NCBI GenBank assembly: GCA_002633025.1
Contig: NMRB01001152.1
Location: 15,657 to 79,656, forward strand
Length of the DNA: 64,000 bases
Direction: 5' to 3'
From: Notospermus geniculatus
Lineage: Eukaryota > Nemertea > Pilidiophora > Heteronemertea > Lineidae
Made by a program: the position numbers and the translations under genes. Shown in pieces: positions 12,171-23,933 of the stretch. Numbering within the stretch: the first letter of the stretch is position 1; each line of letters starts with the position of its first letter. The notes under the pieces are model-generated. The model searched no databases. It was not told the origin of the DNA and saw only the letters and a program-made list of their open reading frames with translations.

Positions 12171-12182
12171 CTTGGCAATGTT
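12171..12182 (-). CDS. 12-nt microexon (HCQ type)
   Basis: The exon AACATTGCCAAG is identical to that at 7455, within the 2.8-kb duplicate. It links PAN-b at 12956 to PAN-a at 10768. Confidence 0.65.
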
Positions 12183-12409
12183 CTGAAAATACAAAGTTTG
12201 AAATTAATTCTTAATGTAGACAGACGTGATGACGTCAGGCAACAAAGGATAACGGACAGGTGTCAATTAACTCATTATCATTAACAGGAAACAAACAAAT
12301 AAACCGAAATTTTTTCAATGCTTGAAGAACTCGACCCATAAACGCAGTGTTCCGAAGAATTTTACCAATCCAAGTCGATTTTCTTGTCAAGGTAGAAAAT
12401 CATAAGTTT

Positions 12410-12560
12410 GTCGGGTTGGCGTAGTGAAAACATCCACGTCTGCCACCACTGAGGTCGCGGGTTCGATCCCCGGTCGTTCAAGTGGCTTTATGTGGTAGAG
12501 AGGGCGATCTCTCCTCGACATCGTAGGTTTCCTCCGGGGGGCTCCGGTTTCCTCCTACAT
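12410..12560 (+). repeat. tRNA-derived SINE (family B), second copy
   Basis: This copy contains TTGGCGTAGTG and GGTTCGATCCCCGG. It is the counterpart of the copy at 7694 in the duplicated block and differs by a few substitutions. Confidence 0.55.
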
Positions 12561-12955
12561 ATCGTTAATATCCCCAATATATATTGGCTGATATTCATAA
12601 AAGGTGGCAAATGCTTTTACTTCAAGTTTTGCAGTAGGCCTACATTTACATTGGACCTCGCTGTGCAAATCTTAAGTAAAAGCATTTGCTAACTTTTATG
12701 AATACCAGCCATTGTTTGATGAGTAGTTATGACGCACCAAGTTGGCGCTTGCATTCATGAAATAATGTGTTTGTTTTAAATCATAGAAATTAGGTCAAAT
12801 TTGTTCTCAAAAAGTAGTCCCAATTTCGGGCGTCTGCCAATTTAATGGAAAATGAATGCGCCCGAATTTAGGTACATGCCCGGAATTCGGACCGCTTACC
12901 CTAGTGTCATTTTCATTAATTTGACGTCACTGAGGGACAGTGAAGAAAGACTTAC

Positions 12956-13171
12956 TTGTAAACTGGCCGTATCTCGGGTCTCCAAAGTAGTGCAATTCTC
13001 TCTTTGTACACGCGTGATTCTTGAGCCAACAATCATTGCCTCGCTGTTGGAAGGACTTGCAATCAAAACGATCGTTGCAGAGTTTACGGCAGACTTCCCG
13101 ATTATGCTTTCCATGATATATGTCATTCCCAGGGCAGTCGGCGCTGTGCTCATGGGTGTATTTACATGCGG
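12956..13171 (-). CDS. PAN/apple-domain exon (PAN-b)
   Basis: This 216-nt phase 1-1 exon is nearly identical to 8130-8345: ACKYTHEHSADCPGNDIYHG, then CRKLCNDRFDCKSFQQ. Most differences are single substitutions (for example RNLC to RKLC), which keep the frame. It is preceded by the linker at 13989 and followed by the microexon at 12171. Confidence 0.85.
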
Positions 13172-13988
13172 CTGAAACATTAGCGGTAAGAAAATGACGT
13201 TCACCATGTCGGGGGACAGACCAAAATATCACCCTCGGACTCGGGGTGACGTTAGTGCTATCTTGGCTTGTCTCCAGTTAAAGCTCATTGCAGTTACGTC
13301 AAAATAGCGTTAATTGTACTTTGAGGAACCCACCCCTGGTTAGGAGTTCTTGGCATTTTTGCATTATCCCCCACCACCAACACTGTTCCTAACCCTGACA
13401 ATAGCCCTAAAAGACTGTTCCTGACCCTAACAATAGCCCTTACACTGACCCTGTGGTGCGGGATTATGCAGTTAAGCCGGCTGCAGACCGGTTGGTCTCC
13501 GTTAGTCCGTACGTAGCATTTTTAATTGTTGAACATGGTACTCCCTCTAATCCACTCAACCTTTTGATGGGGAAGGCCCTATCCATGGCCCAATTCGAGG
13601 CCAGGTGCCATATTCATAAACATACTTAAGTCAAAATGCGATACATGTACTTATCTTTTGTGTTGAACAAAGGATAAGTGTCACACTTAGACTTAAGTAC
13701 TTTTATGAATATGGGCCCTGGGGCCATATTCATGAATCCTTTGCAGCTGCGTGCACGCAAGTCTATTGTTTGGCTGCACATGCCCTATTGTTCACGCAAG
13801 TCTATTGTTTGGCTGCACATGCCCTATTGTTCACGGGCTGCCTTACAATGCGTGCAGGCAATGTTTCGAAGGCTTCATGAATATGCCCCAGGTGTGTAGG
13901 CCTACACCTGGATGGAGTGCATCTTGGTCCTGCTCGATCAACTGACAAATTAGAAAAGAAACCCAGCATTTTGGTTGTCATTACTCAC

Positions 13989-14012
13989 CACGGGCGCGAT
14001 ATTCCTTGGTTC
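13989..14012 (-). CDS. 24-nt linker microexon
   Basis: The exon is identical in sequence to 9236-9259 (TKEYRAR, phase 1-1). It lies between the microexon at 14569 and PAN-b at 12956. Confidence 0.55.
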
Positions 14013-14568
14013 CTAAGGAAACAAAATTAAAATTATAACTAAGGTGAAGCTTTAATTTTTTTATCGCTGGGTCCATCAGTGGGAGACTTTCCTGCCGTTA
14101 GACGCCGTCACCAGTTAGCGGTCCTAGAACGTCACGCGAAATTTGACATCACAGAGAGGTGAACCTTATGACGTCATCCATAACGGCGTGGAGGCCATGA
14201 CGTACGTCTGTGACGTCAAATTTTGTGACGTAATAGGCGCCCTCTTACGGCAAGAAAGTCTCCCAAAGGGAGCTCAACGAATTTCACAGGGTTTTTACTG
14301 AAGTTTCTCGTATTTCGTTGGTAGGCCTATTGGCATCACTGCTTTCACTTTCCGAAAAAGGCGATTTGAGAAAGTTGTTTCACAACCCCCCCCCCCATTT
14401 GACGATTTTACGGCCGGATACATGGCGGCCATTTTGAAACACCAATTTTGGAAAAATGTAGTTCTAGAATGAATCTGTTAATTTTTGAAGGATTTTTTTC
14501 GACCCACGTCCAGGTTTAGCATGTTTAGAGAGAACATCTTTAGAAGAATGGCACTGGACTTAGCTTAC

Positions 14569-14580
14569 CTGGGCAATGTT
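14569..14580 (-). CDS. 12-nt microexon (HCP type)
   Basis: The exon AACATTGCCCAG has a TTTTCAG acceptor and a GTAAGC donor. It would complete the PAN-a domain at 16616. The intron between them is interrupted by the 1.1-kb insertion at 14782-15889. Confidence 0.65.
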
Positions 14581-14781
14581 CTGAAAATATAAAGTTGGAA
14601 AATACCTCTTAGCTTGCTATGACTGTTTGGGTGCACGAGACATTGTTCGACAAAGGACAGAGTGGACCAAACACATATTGAACATAATCCGTTTATATGT
14701 TTGAAAAACTCTGCCTGCATCTAAAAGTTCTGAAGAATCTTACGAGTTTTCTTGTTGAAGCACAAAAAAAACATAGATTAT

Positions 14782-15889
14782 GGGCCGTATTCTAGAAGCG
14801 TCCTTAAAGTGGTCCTAAACCGCCGGGGCGAGCGAGACAGCCTCGATTTCATTTTCCCGCGCTACGCCAGTATGAATGAGCGCCTGTCAATCATCACGTC
14901 ACGTGATTACTATGGAATTTACTACGCGATCACTGATTGGGCAAGTTCTGATAATTGACAGCTATGTGACAGCTGATTATCAAAACAACATGGATGCAAC
15001 CAGTGTACCGAGTCGAGATTTCTCCTCGATTCCGGGGAGTTTTAGAGGATATATTCACGCCTAAGAGTGTTCAATCCGACACGAGTGACACCATTGATGA
15101 CGATGTCGGCCGGTACATGCATGTATGCCAGGCAAGTTGGTCTTTTCTTGGAAGAAACCACAGAATTCGCTGACATTACACCGGCACGGCGGCGAGTTCC
15201 GCAGTCCGGCATTATGTTAATGATGCCATACACACAAACAACCTCCTCATCGTCTTAAAACTGAGTTCTTTCTTTATTATGAGCCACTTCGATAATGTCT
15301 CTGGACAATCCACAGCTGCTGGTCGGCATTTGCTACCTTTTTAGGCCGCCCTTTCCCTTCTTTCACTTCTCGCTTCGGCATCCTGTCTGCTGCGGTTTGC
15401 AACTCAGTGAAGGTAGCGTACTGCGCATGCTCAGAAGCCAGGAGCGGAAATCGGAAGTTCCATTTTCGTGGGCGGTGAAAATGATCGGGTGCCAACTTTT
15501 GCTTGGCGGTTTAGGACCACTTTAAGTGTAAGGCCGACCTTTAGCTTTTGTTTGCAGGGTAGAATACAAAAGATTAAGGTCGACCTTACACTTAAAGCCA
15601 GACACTATAGACAGATGGGTTATAATCGACGAGCCTAGTCTCGGTCACCCAGTCGCTGTTTCGAATCTGGGGAACCGTAGCAGTACTGTGTGGCTGGCTG
15701 CGCAAGACTACACACAGCATTGGGGATTCCCAAAACCTCGATGCAGGATATGCTATAATATGTGGTTCTATGGTTCTATACACTACGCACGCCTGTAGAT
15801 GAGGTTGCACTATTATTTCGGCCGAACTGGAGAGTGAGTAGCGGTGCATAGTGTGCGGCTTTAAGGAAGCTTCTAGAATACGGCCCATT
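14782..15889. mobile_element. 1.1-kb composite fold-back insertion
   Basis: The segment starts GGGCCGTATTCTAGAAGC and ends GCTTCTAGAATACGGCCC, and is flanked on both sides by ATTAT. The paralogous locus near 10,030-10,045 reads ATATTATCATAG with no insert, so it is an empty site. A smaller inverted pair (TAAGGTCGACCTTACACTTA type) lies inside. Minus-strand frame 15277-15495 has a protein-like stretch (KREVKEGKGRPKKVANADQQ) that might be a captured host fragment; I do not recognise it. Confidence 0.75.
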
Positions 15890-16615
15890 ATCATAAAGGA
15901 ATCAAACATAAAGGTCACTTACAGATTTATCACTTATCAGTATCCCTTTAAATTCAACAGATTTTCATTCTGACTCTTTCATATGATAGGCAAGACCCTC
16001 CTGCATGTTTACTGCAAATTTTGTTGAATTCAGACAAGTTGATCTTATGATACATCATCAGGACCGAATTAACGGGAACCCCACGAACGATGAGGTGACA
16101 GGGTCATCTGTGCACATTTGAATAGGCTTACGTACATTTGCACATGGAACACCCTTGGAGGAATTATAATTCCTCCAAGGAACACTAATTGTGCTGCAAA
16201 TAGGTCTGTTATCCTCAGAAATGGATTTCAAGGCATCAAGTTGTTAGATTCATGTACACCACTACCATGAAAACGTTGAAGCTCCTGCATATTACGTAAA
16301 GTCAAAATTCAGGCAGTGAGAGACATCTGGTGGCAACACATGAAGTGTATCTCTCAGTTACTTCATCGTTCACAGTTAAATCTTTAACTTTGATTAACTT
16401 TATGATAGGAGCAAATTGCCATTATGCATATTAATGAGGAGGCTTGTCTTTATTTGCCAGCTCGACGTGCAAGCTTCAATTTGGAGCTAGCTCGATAAAT
16501 AAGACTGAATCTACGAACTGCTTATCGAGCGGCTCGATAAACAAGCCTGAAAGTGGTGTTTATTTATCGAGCGCCTCGATGTATAAACCCGGTCAAATTT
16601 TAATGGTCCACTTAC

Positions 16616-16828
16616 TTGTAAACATGGCGAATCCCGGTCTTCCATGCCTGATGAACTGTTTTGGCGAACAGGCGCGACCCTTGAGCCAACATCCCTTTCC
16701 TACCATATGGAAGAACGACTTGCAGTCGGCACGACCAGTGCAGAGATCACGGCAGGTAGCACGATCATGATGACCATTATATAAATCACGACCAAGGCAG
16801 TCGGCGTTATTATAGCTGTATATACATT
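16616..16828 (-). CDS. PAN/apple-domain exon (PAN-a)
   Basis: This 213-nt phase 1-1 exon starts ECIYSYNNADCLGRDLYNG and has CRDLCTGRADCKSFFHM, CWLK and an end RPGFAMFT. It is the most 5' PAN exon of gene model I before the N gap. Its block (about 15,885-17,252) duplicates 10,030-11,430. Confidence 0.82.
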
Positions 16829-17252
16829 CTGAAACGGTCAGACATCATATTTCATTTATTTTGTATTTATGGTCCTACATCAGGTTAGTCAAATTGCACC
16901 GTTTATCCCCGAAGCAAAGGTCAATAATGGTGCATGCAAGTGAAGTCTAATTCATCCAAATCATTACCACTAAAAATACACTTAGTCAAATACATACCGT
17001 ATAACTATTTTTAATTATGTTAATTTATTCCTCTCTGACTCGATATCTCATTGGTGACTGGATGCTGGTCACGTGATGTTCAGAAATAGTGGTAGACTTT
17101 CCTGCCGTTAGAGGCCACCACCAGTCAGTGCTCCACGAATGTCATGAAATGTGACGTCACACAGAAGAAGTGCACGCCATGACGTGGAGGTTAAGGCTAA
17201 CGTCAGTATAGCGTCAAATTTTCTGACGTTCTAGGACGCTTACAGGCGCCCT

Positions 17253-17546
17253 NNNNNNNNNNNNNNNNNNNNNNNNNNNNNNNNNNNNNNNNNNNNNNNN
17301 NNNNNNNNNNNNNNNNNNNNNNNNNNNNNNNNNNNNNNNNNNNNNNNNNNNNNNNNNNNNNNNNNNNNNNNNNNNNNNNNNNNNNNNNNNNNNNNNNNNN
17401 NNNNNNNNNNNNNNNNNNNNNNNNNNNNNNNNNNNNNNNNNNNNNNNNNNNNNNNNNNNNNNNNNNNNNNNNNNNNNNNNNNNNNNNNNNNNNNNNNNNN
17501 NNNNNNNNNNNNNNNNNNNNNNNNNNNNNNNNNNNNNNNNNNNNNN
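17253..17546. other. Assembly gap (N run)
   Basis: The sequence is unknown over 294 bases. It truncates a TGACGTCA-rich fold-back element on its left and may hide exons of gene model I. Confidence 1.
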
Positions 17547-17559
17547 CTGGTTACGATTC

Positions 17560-17910
17560 TATGCCGGTTTTGATGTGCAAGGGTGTGTAGTACAGGCCAA
17601 TCTCGCCAAACGGCGAGATCCGTCCCGAAAGGGTTAAGGCCCGCGTGTGTATGCAGGGATAGAATGGAACACTGCTCCAGGGGCGGATCCAGAATCATGG
17701 GAAAGAGGGGGCACAGCCAGCGCACATCGTGGAAAACCTCGGTCAAATTTTAACATCTTTTCAAAATTTCAAAATTTCCCGGTCAATTTTAAAGATTTTC
17801 CACAAAATAGAGGGGGCACGGGCCGGCTTTGCCCCCCCTTGGATCCGCACCTGTGCTCGATACATGTTTTAATATGTATATAGATAGAAATCGAAATTGA
17901 GAATGTATTA
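17560..17910. other. Non-coding stretch without recognised gene
   Basis: I see no spliced exon here. A GGGGCGGATCCAGAATCATG segment resembles interspersed repeats that start and end with GGATCC-like sequence; a related fragment is near 200-230. Confidence 0.4.
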
Positions 17911-17921
17911 TCACTACTCAC

Positions 17922-17951
17922 CTTTGCTTTTAGCATCAATATCTCGTACCC
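17922..17951 (-). CDS. 30-nt linker microexon
   Basis: The exon has a TTCCTTAG acceptor and a GTGAGT donor and encodes VRDIDAKSK in phase 1-1. Two relatives of equal length and phase are at 32185 and 47549. The protein-level pattern V/I-Q/R-DI-H/D-A is kept while codons vary, which favours an exon over chance. Its host gene is unclear. Confidence 0.5.
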
Positions 17952-18259
17952 CTAAGGAATAGAAGCGGTTATAGTATACCTTAGATGAATTAACACTTAG
18001 ACGTATACCTCTATTAGGATAATGGAAGTAGGTCAGCTTTAAGCTTGACTGGCCACCATATTTGAAGTCAAAAAGGCTCACGTATAGAGGGTACCTAAAT
18101 ACAATTTCAAGGTCAAAACACTCTAGTTGCAGTAATTTATGAAATATGGGCCAAAAATCCATTTTCAAAGATGGCCGCCGGGCGGCCATGTTTTAGGTAG
18201 AATCGTTCCGAAAATTACTGAACACATAGAGGGGACCTAGATACATAGAAATAGCCACG

Positions 18260-18570
18260 AAACGTGCCACCAAATGGCAAAATTTTGAGCTTTGACCTCT
18301 GTGACCTTGAAAAGTAGGTCAAATCAACAACCCGTTAGACGTGTAATGTATCCTTATTAGATACACCTATGATAAAAATTCGGAGATGATGCAGTCAGCA
18401 GTTCTGGAGTTATTGCATTTTTGCGTTTTCGGTTTTGGCCACCTAGTGGCCAAGCCAAGAGTCAAATCGGACCAAAACTTGGTATCATAGGTCATGTGAC
18501 CTAGGGGTATACATGTACAAAGTTTCAGGTCAATAGCCCAAGTGGTTACGGAACGTGCCCTACAACGACG
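18260..18570 (+). repeat. Interspersed repeat (AGGTCAAA/GTGAGCT family)
   Basis: The stretch with GACCTTGAAAAGTAGGTCAA and AAACTTGGTRTCATAGGTCA recurs at about 24,730-25,065 and, inverted, at 45,810-46,340. In the fuller copies the ends read GAGCTCACC or GGTGAGCT. It has no ORF of note. Confidence 0.6.
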
Positions 18571-18622
18571 ACCTCCCACAGTTTGGCCCTCCCGAGAAGA
18601 AACAGTCTACAAATTCTTACCC

Positions 18623-19022
18623 TCAGGTGTCAGAGCTTTCCAGGAAATTCCACAAGATATGGTGATCCGTTCAGTCACCAGAATGCGAAGAAGAGATGAA
18701 ATTTCTGTTAGAAACCATGGTGAACATGAGGAAGGTAGATTCCAGTAACCCAGGCTAATTCTGTATGCAACAAATGATAAATAAACTTTTCATTGCTTTC
18801 TGATAGATAAATCTCTGAGATTTTTGCATTTTGCACCTGCTCAGTCCGAGGTCTCTTATTCATCCACGCCTGAAGCGGTCAGAGCCAAAATTTCTTCAGC
18901 ACCTCCATACATCCTGACCTATCTACATACCAAATCTGAGCCAAAGCCAAAAATATTCATGGGTTTGGGTTCTAGGAGATATTTTAGAGATGACAACTTT
19001 TTTTGAAACACCCTGTATAGCC
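18623..19022 (+). pseudogene. Tc1/mariner-like transposon 3' relic
   Basis: The frame ending at 18748 reads VRAFQEIPQDMVIRSVTRMR then RRDEISVRNHGEHEEGRFQ and a stop. This resembles the C-terminal end of Tc1/mariner-superfamily transposases (FQ.IPQ.M..RSV..MRRR...C...GGHFE). A conserved Cys and Gly of that tail are changed and the catalytic core is absent. About 270 bp further the sequence GAAACACCCTGTATAG is typical of a mariner-type terminal repeat. Only the 3' end survives. Confidence 0.55.
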
Positions 19023-19179
19023 ATATATCCTAATCACTCGTTGAACGATAAAACAGGACTTTGATTCCAGGGGGATTATGATCTCTGTCACAGAAAGTAG
19101 GATTTCCATTTTCTTCGCACCGAATTCCGCTTCTTCTCGAGTGAATGTTGACGTCACAATAACTTAAATAAATTCTGTT

Positions 19180-21280
19180 TTTCAGATTTGAAGACAAAGA
19201 AGAGAATTCTGAAATCTTACCTTGGTCAGACAGCACAGAAACTTTCTCTCCTGGTAAGTCCCTGTAAGTGAGGAGGCCTCGGCCTGGGATAGGGTTATAT
19301 CTTCACCAGTCAGTTAGAAGCCAATTCTGTGGACGCGTGGGTGATTGATCCAGGGACCACTTTATTGTTGCAGCAACTGTGGCCATTGTAATTGCAGCTG
19401 TGTAAAAACATTCCGTTTGCCCATTAATCTGTTTTCTCACCAAGTGTTAGACCATAATTGGCTTCTTTGCTTCATGATCATTTTTAATTTATTGAAACAC
19501 GTACGAAGTAAAATACAAAATCATTACAAGCCTCGTGTAGAGAAAAGAAGCTGTTTAAACCTATAACCTCTCCTGGCTTGTGTTGGTCTAATAAACGTCA
19601 GAACATCTGCATCCTATGGCGTTATTTAAGATAAAATCAATTTAATTACAAATACATGTATTACTTTATTTTCAACTTTTAATTGGTTGAAATTTTAATC
19701 TAGCAACAATGCAGCTGTCTTTTCTTCAACTTCCGAACAGGTGAATTGGTAATCTGTTGACAAATCGAAACAAAATATCAAATTAAACTAATTGTTGCAG
19801 AATAAGTAAGAATGGTCGAATATTGCGACAACGCCCACCATAAATAAATTGTTTTTTATCGTCCAACTCGCATTCAGTCGATGGAATATCAACACTACAT
19901 GCAGTCTTACCTTATTTTCAAATTGTAATTGGTTGAAAATTTAAAGGAGCCCGGTATTGCCACTTTTTCTCGACAACCGGCGCCACCATCGCCGTGTGCG
20001 CCACTCTCCAGCCCCAGGGACTAACTACATGTACTTTGTAGGCGAATGGACCTGATGTACTACCATTTTGTAATGTTTAGTTAGTTCGTATTGCTGCCGC
20101 TAGATGGCTCGCCCTACGTCCACAGTGAAAATACAGCAAAGAGATCGCATACCGTTCACCTTTAATACCCAAAGGGCTCCAATGTGATATGTGGCCCCCT
20201 GCAGATGACCTTTATGTCCATGTGAAGTTTCGGCCCGATCGGACATCCAATTACACTCGGCCCCAGTGTGTATCCGACGTCCCGGTCTCCTACACACTGG
20301 CACATTTGGGGCTCAAAAGCCGGTAACACCACTAGATGGCACTCCAGTGGGCTCCAGCCAATCACCACGCTTTCTCACTCATAATTCCCGCGGAAATTAC
20401 TCCCAGGAAAAACCCTAACCCCGTCCCCAGGGATATAGTTCGCTCAGACAACCTTGGACCACTCGCCAGATTGTCAGAAAGCGAACGAGGTTGGGAAAAC
20501 CCAAGGACCCGTGCTGCCACCACGCGGTCTTCACGACTGTTAATCTCTAAAAGAGCCAGACGCGGAGTGTGATTTACCGAAGGTGTGAGCCGGTAGCGTC
20601 TGGCCAAGCGAGACTAACATCCAATATGACCGCCAGGTGGCGTAACCCGAAAATCATCAAAGTCCTACCTGGGAATGACTTGACCCAGATTGCTCATAAC
20701 TGATATGTACCTCCCTCTGTCATTAGACTATTATGTCCAACCCAGTGAGCACATGGTCCATGGACCATTTCATTTTGTTTTTTCCGTTCCTTGTGATAAA
20801 GTTTCATGTGTTCTTCCACCAGGGCCGGGAGGTTGCCGAAGACAAACTATGAACGAAAACGGCGCCAACTCGGACGGCGTGAAGACACTTTGGACATGCA
20901 AGTGGAGACCTGTATCAACCGGTAAGTTAAGTTCCATTTCACTTAAAGGGCACGATGTTGCCACCTTTTGTCGATAGCCGGCGCCACTGGCGGTGATTGT
21001 ATCATTCTCCAACACCGCAGTCTTGCCTTTCACCCCACTGTTGGAGAATGTATGATTACAATAGGATGCATACGTGGATAACCTGGGAACGAGAGTTACT
21101 CTACATGGGGCGAGGTTGATAAGCGGTAGTTTAACAATATTGTCAATAGAGGTCTCCCTTAAGGCGGTATCTTTAGGGCGGGATGGAAGGAATACTGTGG
21201 CCCTTTAACAATCATTATTGTTCCCACACTAACGGGCCTACCTGGAGGGTAAAAGCAGGCTCTTTAGGAGGACTCAACGT
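19180..21280 (+). repeat. Diverged third copy of the 32.9-35.3 kb repeat unit
   Basis: Blocks match 32,905-33,730 and 35,150-35,270 in order: the exon-like block with TTACCTTGGTCAGACAGCAC, a TTAGAAGCCAATTCTGTGGA segment, GGTATTGCCACTTTTTCTCG and a CCGAAGACAAA stretch. Homology is interrupted by unrelated sequence. No intact gene is seen. The short frames around 20,100-20,600 lack domain features. Confidence 0.55.
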
Positions 21281-21281
21281 T

Positions 21282-21520
21282 TTAAAGGAGTTAGACGCCG
21301 AAGTTGTAAACACTCACTGGTTCTCTATCCACGGACGCCTGCGGTGCTGCCACCTATTGTCGGTGATATGTACTGACGTGAATATCGTGAGTTGCATCGG
21401 ACCGGGAACCAGTCTAACGATCACGGGTGCTGCCACCTGCACGAAGGAATAAAACTAGTTTGCCGACCATATTTGTAAACAAACCAGCTTGTTTACAACT
21501 TCGGCGTCTAACTCCTTTAA
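21282..21520. mobile_element. Fold-back element (TTAAAGGAGTTAGACGCCGA ends)
   Basis: Terminal arms of about 35 bp are reverse complements around a 165-bp centre without an ORF. Confidence 0.65.
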
Positions 21521-21915
21521 GGGCCAGCTGACTTTGTGAATTTTTGGAACGTGGTCAGACGTTGTAAATAAAACATGTCAAAATACCATAAAAGTACAAG
21601 TTATATGGAGGCACCTGCGGGTCTATCAGTCAAAAGGAATTGAATGAGACCCATCTTAGAACGCCCTAATTAGCTAATAAGCCGAAACAAAAGACTTGTT
21701 GTCGCAACACTTTCCCAAGAAATGTTACATTTTGAAGATCAAACAACATACGTATCAGAAAGTTCGAGGTTTGTAATCTACTTAACCCCCCCCCCTTTGA
21801 TAGCAACTCTATATATATAGAGTACTCCGCACATGAATTTCATGAATGCCGCCAGATTTTCCGAGACGGGGCAGCCGCCATATTCGATTTGGATTTTATT
21901 TCCTGGAACTCCTTA

Positions 21916-22018
21916 AAATTTACTGGTCGTGTATGGCGTACATGAAGTGCAGGTCAAGACACCCTTTAAATGTACTGGTCGTGTATGGTGTACATGAAGT
22001 GCAGGTCAAGACACCCTC
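21916..22018. repeat. Direct doubling of a ~52-bp unit
   Basis: The unit containing ACTGGTCGTGTATGG and GTACATGAAGTGCAGGTCAA occurs twice in a row with a single difference. Confidence 0.8.
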
Positions 22019-22483
22019 GCCACCCGAGGTTCTATGGGTTTGTGACATTGCTGCCACTTCCTGAATATGTCATTTACACGCTTCTTCTCTGAGAAAATTG
22101 TACCCGTTTTTCATGTTTGTGAATTTCTTTCTTTTTGATTACGTAATGTAATTAAGCTGTAATTCTTGGGACTTTGCTCATTTTCTGTTTCTATAAAGCA
22201 CAGTGATCACATTGGACCATAAAAACAGTCAACTGGGGGTGTCTTTATTGCTTTTCTCAGAGGGGCCTCAATTCAAGCAATATGAAAATGTAGGCCTACA
22301 ACAACAGCTTCCCCTTAAGCCATTTTGAGGAAATGTTACGGCGACATGGCCTGTTACCGTACCCGCGAACTCAGATGTGGCAGGTATCCCTCAACGTGTA
22401 CTACGCCAATCTGACTGTACTTCCTTTCCTACGAAACCTCTGATGCCAAAAAGAAAGGCAGTGTTTATGTTCTAGTGCGATGC

Positions 22484-22489
22484 TTTATT
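22484..22489 (-). terminator. Poly(A) signal AATAAA, gene model II
   Basis: AATAAA lies about 43 nt after the stop codon. The short 3' UTR (CCGAATCTTATGATGTA and TATTGCTCAATAAAGC) is shared with the genes ending at 48,986 and 58,932. Confidence 0.7.
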
Positions 22490-22531
22490 GAGCAATAACC
22501 ACTCTATACATCATAAGATTCGGGGTTGAAA

Positions 22532-22653
22532 TCACTCAGAACAATATTCCCTGTTCTTCTGGTCCTTGTCGGTATAACACCAAGGTGTGTAGAAGCCGGC
22601 ACACTTGTTTTTGTACTCTACGCCTTTATATGTGAAGGGGAAGAGACAGTTAC
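22532..22653 (-). CDS. Terminal exon: fibronectin type II-like domain and stop
   Basis: The exon starts after TCTACAG in phase 1 and ends with TGA, giving 39 complete codons plus stop. It encodes NCLFPFTYKGVEYKNKCAG, then PWCYTDKDQKNREYCSE. The CxFPFxYxGxxYxxC...WCYT...YC pattern is the FN2 signature with its four cysteines. FN2 modules bind collagen or choline lipids in known proteins; the ligand here is unknown. The reading frame closes the gene model II protein. Confidence 0.85.
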
Positions 22654-22805
22654 CTGTAGAGAAATTAAAAGAAGACATTACATGTATCATAATTACGTCT
22701 GCATCTACAAATGTAATAAAAATAAATCGCAGTTGGGCAAAACGGTTAGATTCGTTTATGCAGATTTTTTTGTACACAAGGTCTGTTGGCTAATTTTCCA
22801 CTTAC

Positions 22806-22907
22806 TTTTTTTGCCCTTTCCGTCCATCTGACAGATGTAAACAATTCCCTCATAGGTCCAGGCATCTCCCTCGTGTACCGTCTTCTTCTCATGTGTCAGG
22901 CAGGTAG
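22806..22907 (-). CDS. FN1/VWC-like half-domain exon
   Basis: This 102-nt exon (phase 1-1) has a TTCTTACAG acceptor and a GTAAGT donor. It encodes TCLTHEKKTVHEGDAWTYEG then IVYICQMDGKGKK. The C-x(10-12)-GDxWxxxG-YxC-GxGK pattern resembles the fibronectin type I or von Willebrand C fold, but only two cysteines are present. It sits between the two FN2 exons, and the joined frame is open. The family assignment is tentative. Confidence 0.6.
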
Positions 22908-23658
22908 CTGTAAGAAAAGAACGAGTTATGTACTCGGAAACTCACAACTCAAAATGATTACTGTAAAGTACCTGAAGTGAGATTGTCTATTTATAGATGG
23001 CGCTCAAGTCAGAGTGAGTGATGCTTCTTTGGACGCATTCGATTAGTTGCACCGTGTCTGCTCGTGTCTCCACGACATCGCTGGGTTTGGTGATGACGTC
23101 ACCATTCGTGCTGGCTCGGGCCTGTTCCAAGTAGCCCTACCCTAGGGGGTGAACTACTTCGGGAAGTATCCCAGAATGCATCGCTCCAAGATGGCGCCGA
23201 GATTGGCTTGCTCACTTGCTAGGCCTATCAATACAGCCATCCGGCGATATTGTTTCTGCAGACCATTGTCTGCATAATAGTTCGCTGTACATGTATATCA
23301 ATCACAACCAAGGCCTACATGGCTCTTTTTCGACGTTCCAGCTACATCCCCATATGTCATATAGGGCCTAGGTCGATGTCATGTTGGTATTTCCCGCATG
23401 GCAGACGAACAGACCGCCATAACACTAACACGCAGAGCCAAACCGAAATCGTTCATTTACTCCCCTTCACTGCGCATGTCATTCTTCCCGAAGACGCGAG
23501 CTCGGGGTAGCCCGGTGTAGGAAGTAATCGAATGCACCCTTTCAATCCCAGGCAGGGGCGTTATCTGCAACTGCTATCACTCTCGGGACAGAGTTGCTGC
23601 AGAATATCCAGTCAAAAAACGTCATCTCAATCGTAAGCAAAGATGTCGATCAAGACAT

Positions 23659-23777
23659 TGGGCCGTATTCTAGAAGCTTCCTTAAGTGTAAGGTCGACCT
23701 TTAGCTATTGTTTGCAGGGTAGAACACAATAGATTAAGGTCGACCTTACACTTAAGGAAGCTTCTAGAATACGGCCC
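23659..23777. mobile_element. Fold-back MITE (GGGCCGTATTCTAGAAGCTT ends)
   Basis: This hairpin of about 119 bp has arms that pair nearly perfectly. Both its ends and its inner TAAGGTCGACCTTA pair match those of the 1.1-kb element at 14782. A solo end lies at 40547-40571. Confidence 0.75.
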
Positions 23778-23933
23778 TTTAAATGTCATAAAATAAGGGC
23801 GACACGACCCTTCGAGTACTGCAGGGCCGCTCCCGGTTTCCTCCCTCTTACCTCGCTCTGAAGTCTTGGCAGTCGTCAGAACCCAAATCATTCACAATGA
23901 TATAAGATATTGATTGATCAAGGTCTCCACTCG

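Larger units (their letters stand above)
1535..16828 (-). other. Gene model I: tandem PAN/apple-domain gene, internal part
   Basis: This model groups seven PAN exons, seven 12-nt microexons and three 24-nt linkers. In transcript order (high to low coordinate) it reads PAN-a, 12-nt, 24-nt, PAN-b, 12-nt, then repeats twice, and ends with one more PAN-b and 12-nt exon. PAN-a exons carry CKSFFHMVGKGC; PAN-b exons carry CKSFQQRGN. All exons start and end in phase 1, so the chain stays open. Neither the first exon nor the stop is in the window: the 5' side meets the N gap and the 3' side runs off at position 1. Whether all units are joined in one mRNA, or belong to several genes or haplotypes, cannot be decided from sequence. 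Confidence 0.6.

Noticed and set aside
17240-17746. 168-codon frame across the N gap
   Set aside because: Most of it is unknown bases; there is no evidence of coding.
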